64,000 nucleotides of DNA, taken from assembly GCA_034004685.1 (NCBI GenBank), contig JAVEWG010000015.1, positions 1 through 64,000 on the forward strand, written 5' to 3'. Below are positions 1 to 9,204 of the stretch, in pieces. The notes below the pieces were generated by a model that searched no databases, had not been told where the DNA came from, and saw nothing but the letters and a program-made list of their open reading frames with translations. Source of the DNA: JAEUNX01 sp034004685. Its GTDB lineage: Bacteria > Pseudomonadota > Gammaproteobacteria > Burkholderiales > Rhodocyclaceae. The position numbers and the translations under genes are program-made. Each line of letters starts with the position of its first letter. Positions within the stretch are counted from its first letter, which is position 1.

Positions 1-1
1 T

Positions 2-901
2 CTGCTTCCCTGCGCCGCCTGGGGGGGAGATGGCCCGGTGGTGGCCGTGGTATTCCCGGATCTGGGGGAGCCCTACCGCAGCGTCTTCGGACGGATCGTC
101 GAGGGCGTCGAGGGGCGCTTCAAGGGGCGCGTGGTGAATATGCCCCTGGCGGTGGCCGCGGCTCCCGGGGATTTGGCCCAGGAGATTCGCCGTAATGACG
201 CCCGGGTGGTGATCGCCCTGGGGCGCCACGGGGTATCCGCCGCCGCCAGCCTGGAACGCCATCTGCCCGTGGTGGCGGGGGCGGTGGTGAATGTGCCCGA
301 GGGCGACGCCCGGGGGATGACCGTCCTCAGCCTGGCGCCCGATCCGGGGTTGTTGTTCGGCCGGTTGCGCGGCTTCCTGCCCGAAGCAAGGCGGGTCTTC
401 GCGGTCCATGAGCCCGGCCAGAGCGGTTGGCAGATCCGCTTGGCCCGGGAAGCGGCGCGGGCCGCCGGCCTGGAGCTGGTGGCCATCGAGGTGACGGACC
501 TCAAGGCTGCCGCCCGGGCTTACCAGAACGTGCTGGCGGGGGTCGATCCGCGTCGGGATGCCATCTGGCTGCTGCAAGATCCCCTGTCCTCCGACGAGAC
601 CACCATCCTGCCCTTCTTGCTGGAAGAATCCTGGTCCCGGGCGATCCCCTTGTTTTCGAGCAATCTGGCCCATGTCCGGCGGGGCGCCCTGTTTGCCCTC
701 TATCCCGATAACCTGGAGCTGGGCCGGCGCCTGGGGGCCACCGCCCAGGCCCTGGCGGCGGGCGGGCCCGGGGCGCCCGTCGGGGGCGTCCTGCCCCTTC
801 GGGAGGTGATGCTGGCGGTGAATCAACGCACCGCCCAGCATCTGGGCCTCCACATCAATCCTCGGGAGCAGGGCGTTGATCTCGTCCTGCCGGCCCAGTG
901 A
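2..901 (+). CDS. ABC-type substrate-binding-like periplasmic protein, 5' end outside window
   Basis: The reading frame is open from the left edge, and the first residues (LLPCAAWGGDGP) look like the end of a signal or lipoprotein peptide, so the true start lies upstream. A GTG at 38 is possible but would cut into the fold. The body, with a VAVVFPDLGEPYRS beginning and two alpha/beta lobes, resembles the COG2984-type substrate-binding proteins often found beside sensor kinases rather than ABC permeases. Its stop overlaps the next gene's GTG by four bases, so the two are probably co-translated. I infer that it supplies a periplasmic ligand-sensing input to the kinase; the ligand is unknown. Confidence 0.75.
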   Translation: MLPCAAWGGDGPVVAVVFPDLGEPYRSVFGRIVEGVEGRFKGRVVNMPLAVAAAPGDLAQEIRRNDARVVIALGRHGVSAAASLERHLPVVAGAVVNVPEGDARGMTVLSLAPDPGLLFGRLRGFLPEARRVFAVHEPGQSGWQIRLAREAARAAGLELVAIEVTDLKAAARAYQNVLAGVDPRRDAIWLLQDPLSSDETTILPFLLEESWSRAIPLFSSNLAHVRRGALFALYPDNLELGRRLGATAQALAAGGPGAPVGGVLPLREVMLAVNQRTAQHLGLHINPREQGVDLVLPAQ

Positions 902-3900
902 ATCCCGTCATGATCAAGACTCCGAAGTTCATCCTCCGTTGGCGCCGGGCCCTGGTCAGGGCGGCCTTCCGGCGCCAGCTCACCGCCTACACCACGGCGG
1001 GGGCGCTCCTGCTGGCCCTGGGCATTTCCGCAGCGGGCTCCTTGCGTACGGGCAAGGAGATCCGCGCCACCCTGATCGAGCAGGGCGTCCGGGTGGCCGA
1101 AAGCCTGGCGGACCAAAGCCGTCTGGCCCTGTTGTCGGGGGCTGCGGAAAACGCCCAGGGGGCCATTCATGCCACCCTGGCCTTTCCGGACGTGGAAGCC
1201 GTGGAGCTGCGGGACGCCAGCGGCAGGCTCCTGGTCCGGCGTGGCCGGGATGGTCAGGCGACGGTGCCGCGGCTGGAGACACTCGCCGGCGAGGCACCGG
1301 TTGGTGGGGAGGGTCAGGTGGAGTTCGAGGACGGCGTGGCCTGGGTTTTCCTGGCGCGGGTGAAAACCGGCCCGGTCAGCGCTTCGCCCTTCGATCTGGC
1401 CGAGCGCCCCCCGGACGCGGAGCTCGGCCTGGTGCGGGTGGTCAAGAGCAAGGCGACCCTCCGGCGCCTCCAGGCCGAGGTCTTTACGTCCAATCTGGCC
1501 CTGTCCCTGATCTTTGCCGGCGGCTTCGTCATTCTGCTGAGCCTGCTGGCCCGGCGGCTCACCCAGCCCCTCAACGACCTGTCGGCGGTGATGGCCCGGG
1601 CGGAGGCCGGGGAGAGCGGCGCCCGGGCTCTCCTGCGGGGACCCCAGGACATCGCCGACATGGCCCGGGCCTTTAACCGGATGATGGACGTCCTGGAACA
1701 GCGGGAGCGGGAGCTGGTGGCCGCCCGGGATGACGCCATGGCCTTCGCCCGGCTCAAGGCCCAGTTTGCCGCCACCGTCAGCCACGAGATCCGCACCCCC
1801 CTCAACGGGGTGATCGGTACCCTGGACATGCTCCTGTCCAGCCACCTGGCCCCCCGCCAGGAGCAGTTTGCCCAGATCGCCTGGGATTCCGCCCAGAGCC
1901 TGCTGGATCTGGTGAACAACATCCTGGATTTCTCCCGGCTGGAAGCGGGCAAGGTGGAGCCCGAAGCCCATCCGGTGGATCTCCTCGCCCTGCTCGAAGG
2001 CGTGGTGGATCTGGTGGCCAGCCAGGCCCACCAGAAGGGGCTGGAGGTGGGCTGCGCGGTGCTGGGCATGGAGTCGGTGCCGACCTTGCGGGGAGATGCC
2101 CGCAAGATTCGCCAGATCCTCATCAACCTGTTGGGCAATGCAGTCAAATTCACCGAGCAGGGCGAAGCGGCCTTGCGGGTGCAGCCGGTGGAAACCCGGG
2201 ATGGTCAGCTACGCCTGCGTTTCGAAGTCAGCGATACCGGGCCGGGGATTCCCGAAGGCTTCGAGCCGCGCATGTTTGACTCCTTCTCCCAGGCCGACGG
2301 TTCCTCGACCCGGCGCCATCCGGGAAGTGGCCTGGGGCTGTCCATCTGCCGCCAGCTGGCCGAGGTCCTGGGGGGGCGGCTGGGCTATGAGCAGGCGCCT
2401 GGTGGCGGTGCCTTGTTCTGGCTGGAATGCACCCTGGACCTGGCCGAGGCGCCCGCCCTCGCCAGGGCGAAGCCCCGCGCCGCGCCGAACCTGCGGGTCC
2501 TGGTGGTGGAGCAGAGTTCCATCGTGGCCGATAGCCTGCGGGCCAACCTGGAGCGGGCTGGCCATCAGGTGCTCCTGTACCCTGGGATCAACGAAGCCCT
2601 GGCCGAACAGGCAGCCACCACTGGGGACAAGACCGCCCCCCGGGTGGACGTGGCCCTGGTGGATGGTCGCCTGGTGGAACAGGCCGGGGACGAGTGGGAG
2701 CGCCTCCAGTGCTGCCGGACCCTGGCCAGCAGCCTGTGGGTGCAACTGGTTTCGTTCCAGAGCCGGCGGGAGGGTCTGCCGCCGCCTTTCACCGTCAGCC
2801 TCAACAAGCCCGTGCATCTGGCCCGCCTGCTGGAAATCCTGCGCCCGGGCACCGAAGCGCTGGCCCCTCCCCCGATCGAGAGCGCCGCGCCAGGGACAAG
2901 CGGGGCAGGCAGTTTCCGGGTCTTGCTGGCGGAGGACAACCGTACCAATCAGGCGGTGACCCGGGGCATGGTCAGCCTGTTGGGGGGCACCACGGTCGTG
3001 GCTACCAACGGGGTCGAGGCGGTGGAGGCTTACCGAAAACAGCGTTGGGATCTCATCCTGATGGATTGCCAGATGCCGGAGATGGATGGCTTCGAGGCGA
3101 CCTCTCTGATCCGCCTGCGGGAGGAGGAAACCGGCGCCCGTACCCCCATCGTGGCCATGACCGCCAATGTCAGCGGCACCGATGTGGAGAATTGCCTGGC
3201 CGCCGGAATGGACGACCACCTGGCCAAGCCGGTTACGGTGGATGCCCTGCGGGCCAAGCTCCAGCGCTGGCTGCCGCCTTACCTGGCCGCCCATCTGGGC
3301 GAGGGGGGGGAGTTGCCCACCCTGCAGGAGCCGCCCCAGCCCGCCGCGCCGGTGGATGCCAACGTGGTGGCCCGCCTGCGGGACGCCCTGGGGGGCGCCC
3401 TGGGGGAGGCCATCGTGCCATTCCTGGAGGACGCGCCGCTGCACATCGACGCCATGCGCGCCGCCCTGATGGACCGAAACTCCGGCCGCCTGCGTCAGGC
3501 GGCCCATGTCCTGAAGGGGGCGGCGGGCAACCTGGGGGCGGTGGGGGTGGCCCGCTTCGCCCGGGAGGTCCAGGACCTGGCCGAACGGGGCGATTTTGCC
3601 GGCGCCGAAGGTGTGGTGGCCCGCCTCACCGCCGAGTACGAGCGGGCTGTGCCCATGCTGCGGGATCTGGTGGGTGAAGCCAGCGGCGTGCCCCAGGCCG
3701 CCGGCTTGGAGCAGTCCGTAGTGCTGGTGGTGGACGACGACCGCAGCACCCGCTCGGCCCTGCGCTACGCCCTCCAGCTCAACGGTTTCGTGATTCATGA
3801 GGCGGAGGACGGCCGCTCGGCCCTGGCAGTACTCGACCGCATCGTCCCCGACGTGGTGCTGATGGACGCCATGATGCCCGACATGGATGGCTTCACCGCC

Positions 3901-5388
3901 TGCGCCAAGGTCAAGGAGCTGCCCATGGGGCAGGAGTTGCCGGTGCTGATGATCACCGCCCTGGACGACCGGGAGTCCATCGAGCGGGCCTATGCCGCCG
4001 GCGCCAGCGACTACATCACCAAGCCCCTCCACCTCAACGTGGTGGTCCAGCGGGTTCGCCGCACCATCGAGGCCTTCCGGGCCCAGCGCCATGTGCGGGA
4101 TCTGGCCTACAACGACACCCTCACCGGCCTGCCCAACCGGACCATGCTCACCGATCACCTGGCCCAGCGCATCGAGGAGGCCCGGCGCAGCGAGGCAAAG
4201 CTGGCGGTGCTGTTCCTGGATCTGGACCGCTTCAAGTATGTGAACGACACCCTGGGCCATGAAGTGGGGGATCACCTGCTGGCGGCGGTGGCCCAGCGCC
4301 TGCGCAACTGCGTGCGGGGCGGTGACTGCGTGGCCCGCCTGGGGGGGGACGAATTCACCGTGGTGCTGGAGGATCTGGCGGATCTGCCCGCCGCCTCCCA
4401 CGTAGCCCAGAAGATCGCCGCCGCCCTGGCCGAGCCCTTCCATGTGGAGGGGCACGAGATCTTCGTATCGGCCAGCGTGGGGATCTCGGTGTTCCCCGCC
4501 GATGGGGGGGACGTGAGCACCCTGCTGCGCCATGCCGATACCGCCATGTACCGGGCCAAGCGCACCAGCCAGAGTTTCCGTTTCTACGAACCGGCCATGG
4601 ATGCCGGCCTGGGGGACCACCTGCGGCTGGAAGCCGCCCTGCGCCGCGCCCTGGAGCGCCAGGAACTGATGGTGCATTACCAGCTGGAGGCCGAAACCAT
4701 GACCGGCCGGCTGTTCGGCGCCGAGGCCCTGCTGCGCTGGCAGCATCCGGTGCGGGGGGCCGTGTCGCCGGTGGAATTCATCCCGGTGGCGGAGGAAACC
4801 GGGCTCATCGTGCCCATCGGGGAGTGGGTGCTGGAGACCGTGTGCGCCCAGGTCAGGCTTTGGCAGATGGCGGGCAAGGATCTGTCGGTGTCGGTCAACA
4901 TCTCCGGCATCCAGCTCCAGGAGCCCAGCTTCCTGAATCGGGTGGAAGACATCATCCGCCGTACCGGCGCGGACCCCGCCAGCCTGATCTTCGAGATCAC
5001 CGAAAGCGTCTGGATGGAACAGGCCGCCGAAACCCTGTCCACCCTCCATCGCCTCAAGGGCATGGGTATCCGGCTGGCCATCGACGACTTTGGCACGGGC
5101 TATTCGTCCCTGGCCTACATCAAGCGGCTGCCGGTGGACATCCTCAAGATCGACCGCTCCTTCATCCACGACATCGCCACCGATGCCGCCGACGGGGCCA
5201 TCGTCCGGGGCATCATGGCCCTGGCCCACGCCCTCCAGCTCAGCGTGGTGGCCGAGGGGGTGGAAACCGAGGCGCAGCGCCACACCCTGGCGGTCATGGG
5301 CTGCGATTATCTCCAGGGCTACCTGCTGGGCCGTCCCATGCCGGCCAATGATTTCGCCAGCCAGGCCCTGGCGCCGGTCCAGTCCTGA
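898..5388 (+). CDS. Hybrid sensor histidine kinase with three REC, Hpt, GGDEF and EAL domains
   Basis: A 1496-residue inner-membrane signalling protein. Order: two membrane segments (about 30-50 and 196-216) flanking a periplasmic sensor, HAMP, HisKA with phospho-acceptor His296 (SHEIRTPLNG), HATPase, a degenerate receiver (about 531-650), a canonical receiver with Asp723, Hpt with His870, a third receiver with Asp990, GGDEF (1149-1153) with an RGGD inhibitory site at 1140, and EAL (1276-1278). The EAL domain keeps the metal and catalytic motifs (DDFGTGYSSL, LKID, EGVET, QGY). It therefore probably joins a complete phosphorelay to both synthesis and breakdown of cyclic-di-GMP. Start GTG overlaps the upstream stop; ATG at 910 is the alternative. 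Which output dominates cannot be told from sequence. Confidence 0.93.
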   Translation: MNPVMIKTPKFILRWRRALVRAAFRRQLTAYTTAGALLLALGISAAGSLRTGKEIRATLIEQGVRVAESLADQSRLALLSGAAENAQGAIHATLAFPDVEAVELRDASGRLLVRRGRDGQATVPRLETLAGEAPVGGEGQVEFEDGVAWVFLARVKTGPVSASPFDLAERPPDAELGLVRVVKSKATLRRLQAEVFTSNLALSLIFAGGFVILLSLLARRLTQPLNDLSAVMARAEAGESGARALLRGPQDIADMARAFNRMMDVLEQRERELVAARDDAMAFARLKAQFAATVSHEIRTPLNGVIGTLDMLLSSHLAPRQEQFAQIAWDSAQSLLDLVNNILDFSRLEAGKVEPEAHPVDLLALLEGVVDLVASQAHQKGLEVGCAVLGMESVPTLRGDARKIRQILINLLGNAVKFTEQGEAALRVQPVETRDGQLRLRFEVSDTGPGIPEGFEPRMFDSFSQADGSSTRRHPGSGLGLSICRQLAEVLGGRLGYEQAPGGGALFWLECTLDLAEAPALARAKPRAAPNLRVLVVEQSSIVADSLRANLERAGHQVLLYPGINEALAEQAATTGDKTAPRVDVALVDGRLVEQAGDEWERLQCCRTLASSLWVQLVSFQSRREGLPPPFTVSLNKPVHLARLLEILRPGTEALAPPPIESAAPGTSGAGSFRVLLAEDNRTNQAVTRGMVSLLGGTTVVATNGVEAVEAYRKQRWDLILMDCQMPEMDGFEATSLIRLREEETGARTPIVAMTANVSGTDVENCLAAGMDDHLAKPVTVDALRAKLQRWLPPYLAAHLGEGGELPTLQEPPQPAAPVDANVVARLRDALGGALGEAIVPFLEDAPLHIDAMRAALMDRNSGRLRQAAHVLKGAAGNLGAVGVARFAREVQDLAERGDFAGAEGVVARLTAEYERAVPMLRDLVGEASGVPQAAGLEQSVVLVVDDDRSTRSALRYALQLNGFVIHEAEDGRSALAVLDRIVPDVVLMDAMMPDMDGFTACAKVKELPMGQELPVLMITALDDRESIERAYAAGASDYITKPLHLNVVVQRVRRTIEAFRAQRHVRDLAYNDTLTGLPNRTMLTDHLAQRIEEARRSEAKLAVLFLDLDRFKYVNDTLGHEVGDHLLAAVAQRLRNCVRGGDCVARLGGDEFTVVLEDLADLPAASHVAQKIAAALAEPFHVEGHEIFVSASVGISVFPADGGDVSTLLRHADTAMYRAKRTSQSFRFYEPAMDAGLGDHLRLEAALRRALERQELMVHYQLEAETMTGRLFGAEALLRWQHPVRGAVSPVEFIPVAEETGLIVPIGEWVLETVCAQVRLWQMAGKDLSVSVNISGIQLQEPSFLNRVEDIIRRTGADPASLIFEITESVWMEQAAETLSTLHRLKGMGIRLAIDDFGTGYSSLAYIKRLPVDILKIDRSFIHDIATDAADGAIVRGIMALAHALQLSVVAEGVETEAQRHTLAVMGCDYLQGYLLGRPMPANDFASQALAPVQS

Positions 5389-5492
5389 TCCCGGCGGGCA
5401 GAAGACCCGCGCCCCGGCCGGCCGGGAAAAGCCCGGCCGCTCCCGGCGGGTCGGTTATCATACGCGCCGCGCTTTGAGTCCTTTGATCTTCC

Positions 5493-6137
5493 ATGGAATT
5501 CCTCTCCGCCTTCATCGATATCGTCCTCCACCTGGACAAGCACCTGGCCGTGCTGCTGGCCGAATATGGTCCCTGGATCTACGGGATCCTGTTCCTCATT
5601 GTGTTCTGCGAGACCGGGCTGGTGATCATGCCCTTCCTGCCGGGGGATTCCCTGCTCTTCGTGGCCGGCGCCCTGGCGGCCACCGGCGGCATGGATATCG
5701 GGGTGCTGTGCGGGGTGCTGCTGGCGGCGGCGATCCTGGGGGACAACACCAACTACTGGATCGGCCGCACCGCGGGCAACCGTCTGTTCCGCTGGGAACA
5801 GTCGCGGCTCTTCAACCGGGGGGCCTTCGACAAGACCCACGTTTTTTTCGAGCGCCACGGCGGCAAGACCATCATCATCGCCCGCTTCCTGCCCCTGGTG
5901 CGGACCTTCGCCCCCTTCGTGGCGGGGGTGGCGCGGATGACCTACCCGCGTTTTTTTGTCCTGGACGTGCTGGGGGGCTGCCTGTGGATCTTCTCCCTGT
6001 GTCTGGCGGGTTACTGGTTCGGTAACCTGCCCCTCATCAAGAACAACCTCTCGGCGGTGATTCTGGCCATCATCGGCCTGTCCCTGGTGCCCCTGGGGGT
6101 GACTTGGCTGCGCCAGCGGATGGCGGCCAGCGCCTGA
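5493..6137 (+). CDS. dedA: DedA family inner-membrane protein
   Basis: A 214-residue polytopic protein closely resembling E. coli DedA across its length: the FCETGLV..PFLPGDSLLF segment near residues 43-60, the GD.NY.IGR motif after the second hydrophobic stretch, and the FLPLVRTFAPFVAG segment near 135. DedA proteins are membrane lipid-flipping or transport proteins (VTT/SNARE-associated family) needed for envelope homeostasis and proton motive force. The conserved acidic residues of the CETG and PGD motifs are present. It stands alone between the kinase gene and purN; a TATCAT -10-like box at 5456-5461 could drive it. Confidence 0.92.
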   Translation: MEFLSAFIDIVLHLDKHLAVLLAEYGPWIYGILFLIVFCETGLVIMPFLPGDSLLFVAGALAATGGMDIGVLCGVLLAAAILGDNTNYWIGRTAGNRLFRWEQSRLFNRGAFDKTHVFFERHGGKTIIIARFLPLVRTFAPFVAGVARMTYPRFFVLDVLGGCLWIFSLCLAGYWFGNLPLIKNNLSAVILAIIGLSLVPLGVTWLRQRMAASA

Positions 6138-6220
6138 TTCGTGCCGGTTGGCCCGGGGTGGGCCATCGGTTAAACCGTTCCCGGTTCCGGCCGGGGCGTT
6201 TTCCAATTCCAGAGTGATCC

Positions 6221-6865
6221 ATGAAGTCCATCGTCATCCTCATTTCCGGTCGCGGCAGCAACATGGAAGCCATCCTGGGGGCCGCACTCCCCGGCGCCCG
6301 GGTCGCCGCCGTGATCAGCAACCGGCCCGACGCCGCCGGCCTGGCCTACGCCCGGGAGCGGGGGGTGGCCACCCAGGTGGTGGACCACAAGGCATTCCCC
6401 GACCGGGCATCCTTCGATGCCGCCCTGGCCCAGGCCATCGACGGCCACCGGGCGGATCTGGTGGTCCTGGCCGGTTTCATGCGGGTGCTGACTCCGGCCT
6501 TCGTGGATCGCTACGCGGGCCGCCTGCTCAACATCCACCCCTCCCTGCTGCCCGCTTTCCCCGGGCTGCATACCCACCGCCGGGCCCTGGAGGCCGGGGT
6601 GCGGGTCCACGGTGCCACGGTGCATTTCGTCACCTCCGAGCTCGACTGCGGGCCGGTGGTGATCCAGGCGGTGGTGCCCGTGCTGCCCGATGACGACGAA
6701 GCTACCCTGGCGGCCCGGGTGCTGGCCCAGGAGCACCGGATCTATCCCCAGGCGGTACGCTGGTTCGTGGACGGCCGCTTGACGTTGGAGGATGGGCGTC
6801 GGGTGCGGGTCGCCGAAGAGCCCCTGTCCTCCCCGGGCTGGACCATTCCGCCGGTGGAGTCCTGA
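6221..6865 (+). CDS. purN: Phosphoribosylglycinamide formyltransferase (GART)
   Basis: Catalyses the third step of de novo purine synthesis, transferring a formyl group from 10-formyl-tetrahydrofolate to GAR in the cytoplasm. The 214-residue length is normal. The N-terminal ISGRGSNM nucleotide/phosphate loop, the catalytic Asn-His pair in LLNIHPSLLPAFPG (about 105-118), and the later Asp in ELDCGPVI are all visible. The conserved HGATVHFV strand lies between them. It starts at ATG 6221 and is followed after 24 bases by a DUF3108 gene, an arrangement common in betaproteobacteria. Confidence 0.97.
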   Translation: MKSIVILISGRGSNMEAILGAALPGARVAAVISNRPDAAGLAYARERGVATQVVDHKAFPDRASFDAALAQAIDGHRADLVVLAGFMRVLTPAFVDRYAGRLLNIHPSLLPAFPGLHTHRRALEAGVRVHGATVHFVTSELDCGPVVIQAVVPVLPDDDEATLAARVLAQEHRIYPQAVRWFVDGRLTLEDGRRVRVAEEPLSSPGWTIPPVES

Positions 6866-6889
6866 GCCCGGCCGGGCTGGCGCCCTGCG

Positions 6890-7933
6890 ATGCGCAGCGA
6901 TACCCGGATCTTCCTCCTGTCCCTGGCCGCATCCCTGGCGGCCCACGCCATGGTGGTGGGGCTGCCGGGGTGGCGTCTGCCTGAACTGGCGGCCCCCCCG
7001 CCGGTGTTGCAGGCCCAGGTGGTGGTGAAACCGCGCCCCGCGGCGGTGGCCGCGCCCGCGCCTCGGCCCCTGGCTCCCCGGCGGCCCGCGCCGGCACCCG
7101 TGCCCGCTCTGCCCGTCCCGGCCGCCGAAGCCCCCGCTGCCCCGCCGGGCGAGCCACCGCTGCCGGTGGCGGAGGAGCCGCCGCCTGCCGCGCCGGAGCC
7201 GAGCCCCGAACCGCCCCTGCACGCTCCGCCGGTCCCGGCGGCCGAGGCGCCCCTGTGGCCCCACCGGGGGCGGATCGTCTATGACGTTTATCGGGGCGAC
7301 CAGGATTTTCTGGTGGGGCGTACCGAGCACCGCTGGGAGCACGACGGCGCCCACTACCGGATGGAAGCCCTGGTGGAGACCACTGGCATGGTGGCCCTGT
7401 TTCGTGCCTTCCGATACATCCAGCGCAGCGAGGGGCGGATCACTCCGGCGGGACTGGAGCCACGGCGTTTCAGCGTGGAGCAGGCGGGCAAGCCGGACGA
7501 ATCGGCCGAATTCGACTGGGCCCGGCATGAAGTCACCCTGCGCCGGGCCAAGGGACCACGGGTGGCCCCCATCAAGGGGGGGGACCAGGACGTGCTGTCC
7601 CTGTGGCACCAGCTCACCCTCACCGGTGATCCTCCCGCCCACCTGGGCCTGACCTTGGTCACCACCAAGGCCGCCACCCCGGCGGAACTGACCCTCGTCG
7701 GCGTGGAAGCGATTGGCCTGCCCCTGGGACAGGTGATTGCCCATCACCTGCGGGCCCGCGCCCTGGACGACAACCTCACCCTCGATATCTGGCTTGCCGA
7801 AAAGCACGGCTACCTGCCGGTGCGCATCCTGATACGCGACAAGAAGGGCGAAAGCCTGGATCAACGGGCCCGGGAGGTGGAGCGGGAGACCGCCGCCAGC
7901 CCGGCCACAACCACGGAAACCTCTCATCCATGA
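6890..7933 (+). CDS. DUF3108 domain protein with proline-rich linker
   Basis: A 347-residue envelope protein of unknown function. It has a hydrophobic N-terminal anchor (residues 5-25), a long Pro/Ala/Glu-rich spacer of about 100 residues resembling TonB-type linkers, and a C-terminal DUF3108 beta-rich domain beginning near RIVYDVYRGDQDF. The architecture suggests an inner-membrane anchor reaching into the periplasm. Its stop overlaps the start of the downstream RNA methyltransferase gene by four bases (ATGA). The link with purN upstream and an RNA methyltransferase downstream is positional, and I infer no shared pathway. Confidence 0.85.
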   Translation: MRSDTRIFLLSLAASLAAHAMVVGLPGWRLPELAAPPPVLQAQVVVKPRPAAVAAPAPRPLAPRRPAPAPVPALPVPAAEAPAAPPGEPPLPVAEEPPPAAPEPSPEPPLHAPPVPAAEAPLWPHRGRIVYDVYRGDQDFLVGRTEHRWEHDGAHYRMEALVETTGMVALFRAFRYIQRSEGRITPAGLEPRRFSVEQAGKPDESAEFDWARHEVTLRRAKGPRVAPIKGGDQDVLSLWHQLTLTGDPPAHLGLTLVTTKAATPAELTLVGVEAIGLPLGQVIAHHLRARALDDNLTLDIWLAEKHGYLPVRILIRDKKGESLDQRAREVERETAASPATTTETSHP

Positions 7934-9204
7934 ATGCTCCCCTGGAAGCCCCCACCCGGGGCCGACTGAACCACGCCAACCACATCCTGGCGGAGGTGCT
8001 GCGCTTTGCCCATCCCGCCGACGCGGTGCTGTCCCGCTACTTCCGGGAGAACCGCAACCTGGGCCACCGGGACCGGGCCTGGCTGGCGGAGACGGTCTAT
8101 GCCGTGCTGCGCCACCTGCGCCAGGTGCGCCTGTGGGCCGGGCCCAACGCCCAGCCCAAGGCCTTGCTGCTGGCCTGGCTGGTGAAGGGGGCTGGTCACT
8201 CCGTGCGCCATCTGGAGCCCGCCATCTCCCAGACCGAGCGGGAGCAGCTGGGGGAGGTCAAGGCCCGCCAGCTGCCGCCGGCGAGCCTGGCGGATCGTTG
8301 CGACCTGCCCGATTGGCTGGCCGAGCGCCTGGCCCCGGTCTTCGGCGAGGAGGGGCTGGTGAGCCTGTGCCACGCCTTGAACCAGTCCGCGCCCCTGGAT
8401 CTGCGGATCAATCCCCTGAAGGCCGAGCGGGAGGCGGTGCTGGCCCAACTGGCGGCGGAGGGCATCAAGGCCCGGCCGGGACGCTTGTCGCCCCTGGCCA
8501 TCCGCCTGGCGGAAAAGCCGGCCCTCCAGACGCACCCCCTTTACCTGGGGGGGCAGGTGGAGGTGCAGGACGAGGGCAGCCAAGTGCTGGCCTGGCTGGT
8601 GGCCCCCCGGCGGGGGGAACTGGTGGTGGATTTCTGCGCCGGCGCGGGGGGCAAGACCCTCGTCCTGGGGGCTTTGATGCGCTCCACCGGGCGGCTCCAC
8701 GCCTTTGATGTATCCGACAAGCGCCTGGCCAAGCTCAAGCCCCGGGCGGCCCGGGCGGGGCTCTCCAACGTGCATCCGGTGGTGATCGACAACGAGAACG
8801 ACATCCGGGTCAAGCGGCTGGCGGGCAAGGCCGACCGGGTGCTGGTGGATGCCCCCTGCAGCGGCCTGGGCACCCTGCGCCGCAACCCGGATCTCAAGTG
8901 GCGCCAGAGCCCGGAGTCGGTGGAAGAACTCAAGGGCAAGCAGGCCGCCATCCTCCAGGCCGCCGCCCGGCTGGTGAAGCCCGGCGGCCGGCTGGTGTAT
9001 GCCACCTGCAGCCTTTTGCCGGAAGAAAACGAACACATCGTCCAGGCCTTCCTGGCGGCCAACCCGGCCTTCCAGGTACGCAATGCCGGGGAGATCCTCC
9101 AGCGCCAGGGCATTCCGGTGGAAGAGGGGGAATTCCTGCGCCTGACCCCGGATCGCCACGACACCGACGGCTTCTTCGCCGCCGTGATGGAACGTTCCGC
9201 GTGA
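7930..9204 (+). CDS. RsmB/NOP-type SAM-dependent RNA m5C methyltransferase
   Basis: A 424-residue protein with an N-terminal helical NusB-like region (about 1-140) and a C-terminal Rossmann methyltransferase domain. The SAM-binding motif VDFCAGAGGKTL lies near residue 235. Two cysteines typical of RNA:m5C enzymes are present, in DAPCSGLGTLRRNP (about 305) and in the nucleophile motif YATCSLLPEENE (about 358). It belongs to the RsmB/NOP family, but the exact rRNA or tRNA target cannot be assigned; genuine RsmB usually sits beside fmt/def. Coupled to the neighbours on both sides by 4-base overlaps. Confidence 0.92.
   Translation: MNAPLEAPTRGRLNHANHILAEVLRFAHPADAVLSRYFRENRNLGHRDRAWLAETVYAVLRHLRQVRLWAGPNAQPKALLLAWLVKGAGHSVRHLEPAISQTEREQLGEVKARQLPPASLADRCDLPDWLAERLAPVFGEEGLVSLCHALNQSAPLDLRINPLKAEREAVLAQLAAEGIKARPGRLSPLAIRLAEKPALQTHPLYLGGQVEVQDEGSQVLAWLVAPRRGELVVDFCAGAGGKTLVLGALMRSTGRLHAFDVSDKRLAKLKPRAARAGLSNVHPVVIDNENDIRVKRLAGKADRVLVDAPCSGLGTLRRNPDLKWRQSPESVEELKGKQAAILQAAARLVKPGGRLVYATCSLLPEENEHIVQAFLAANPAFQVRNAGEILQRQGIPVEEGEFLRLTPDRHDTDGFFAAVMERSA

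Noticed and set aside
2209..5283. A 1024-codon open frame on the minus strand
   Set aside because: It is fully antisense to the hybrid kinase gene, His/Gly/Gln-rich and without domain motifs: a by-product of high GC codon use.
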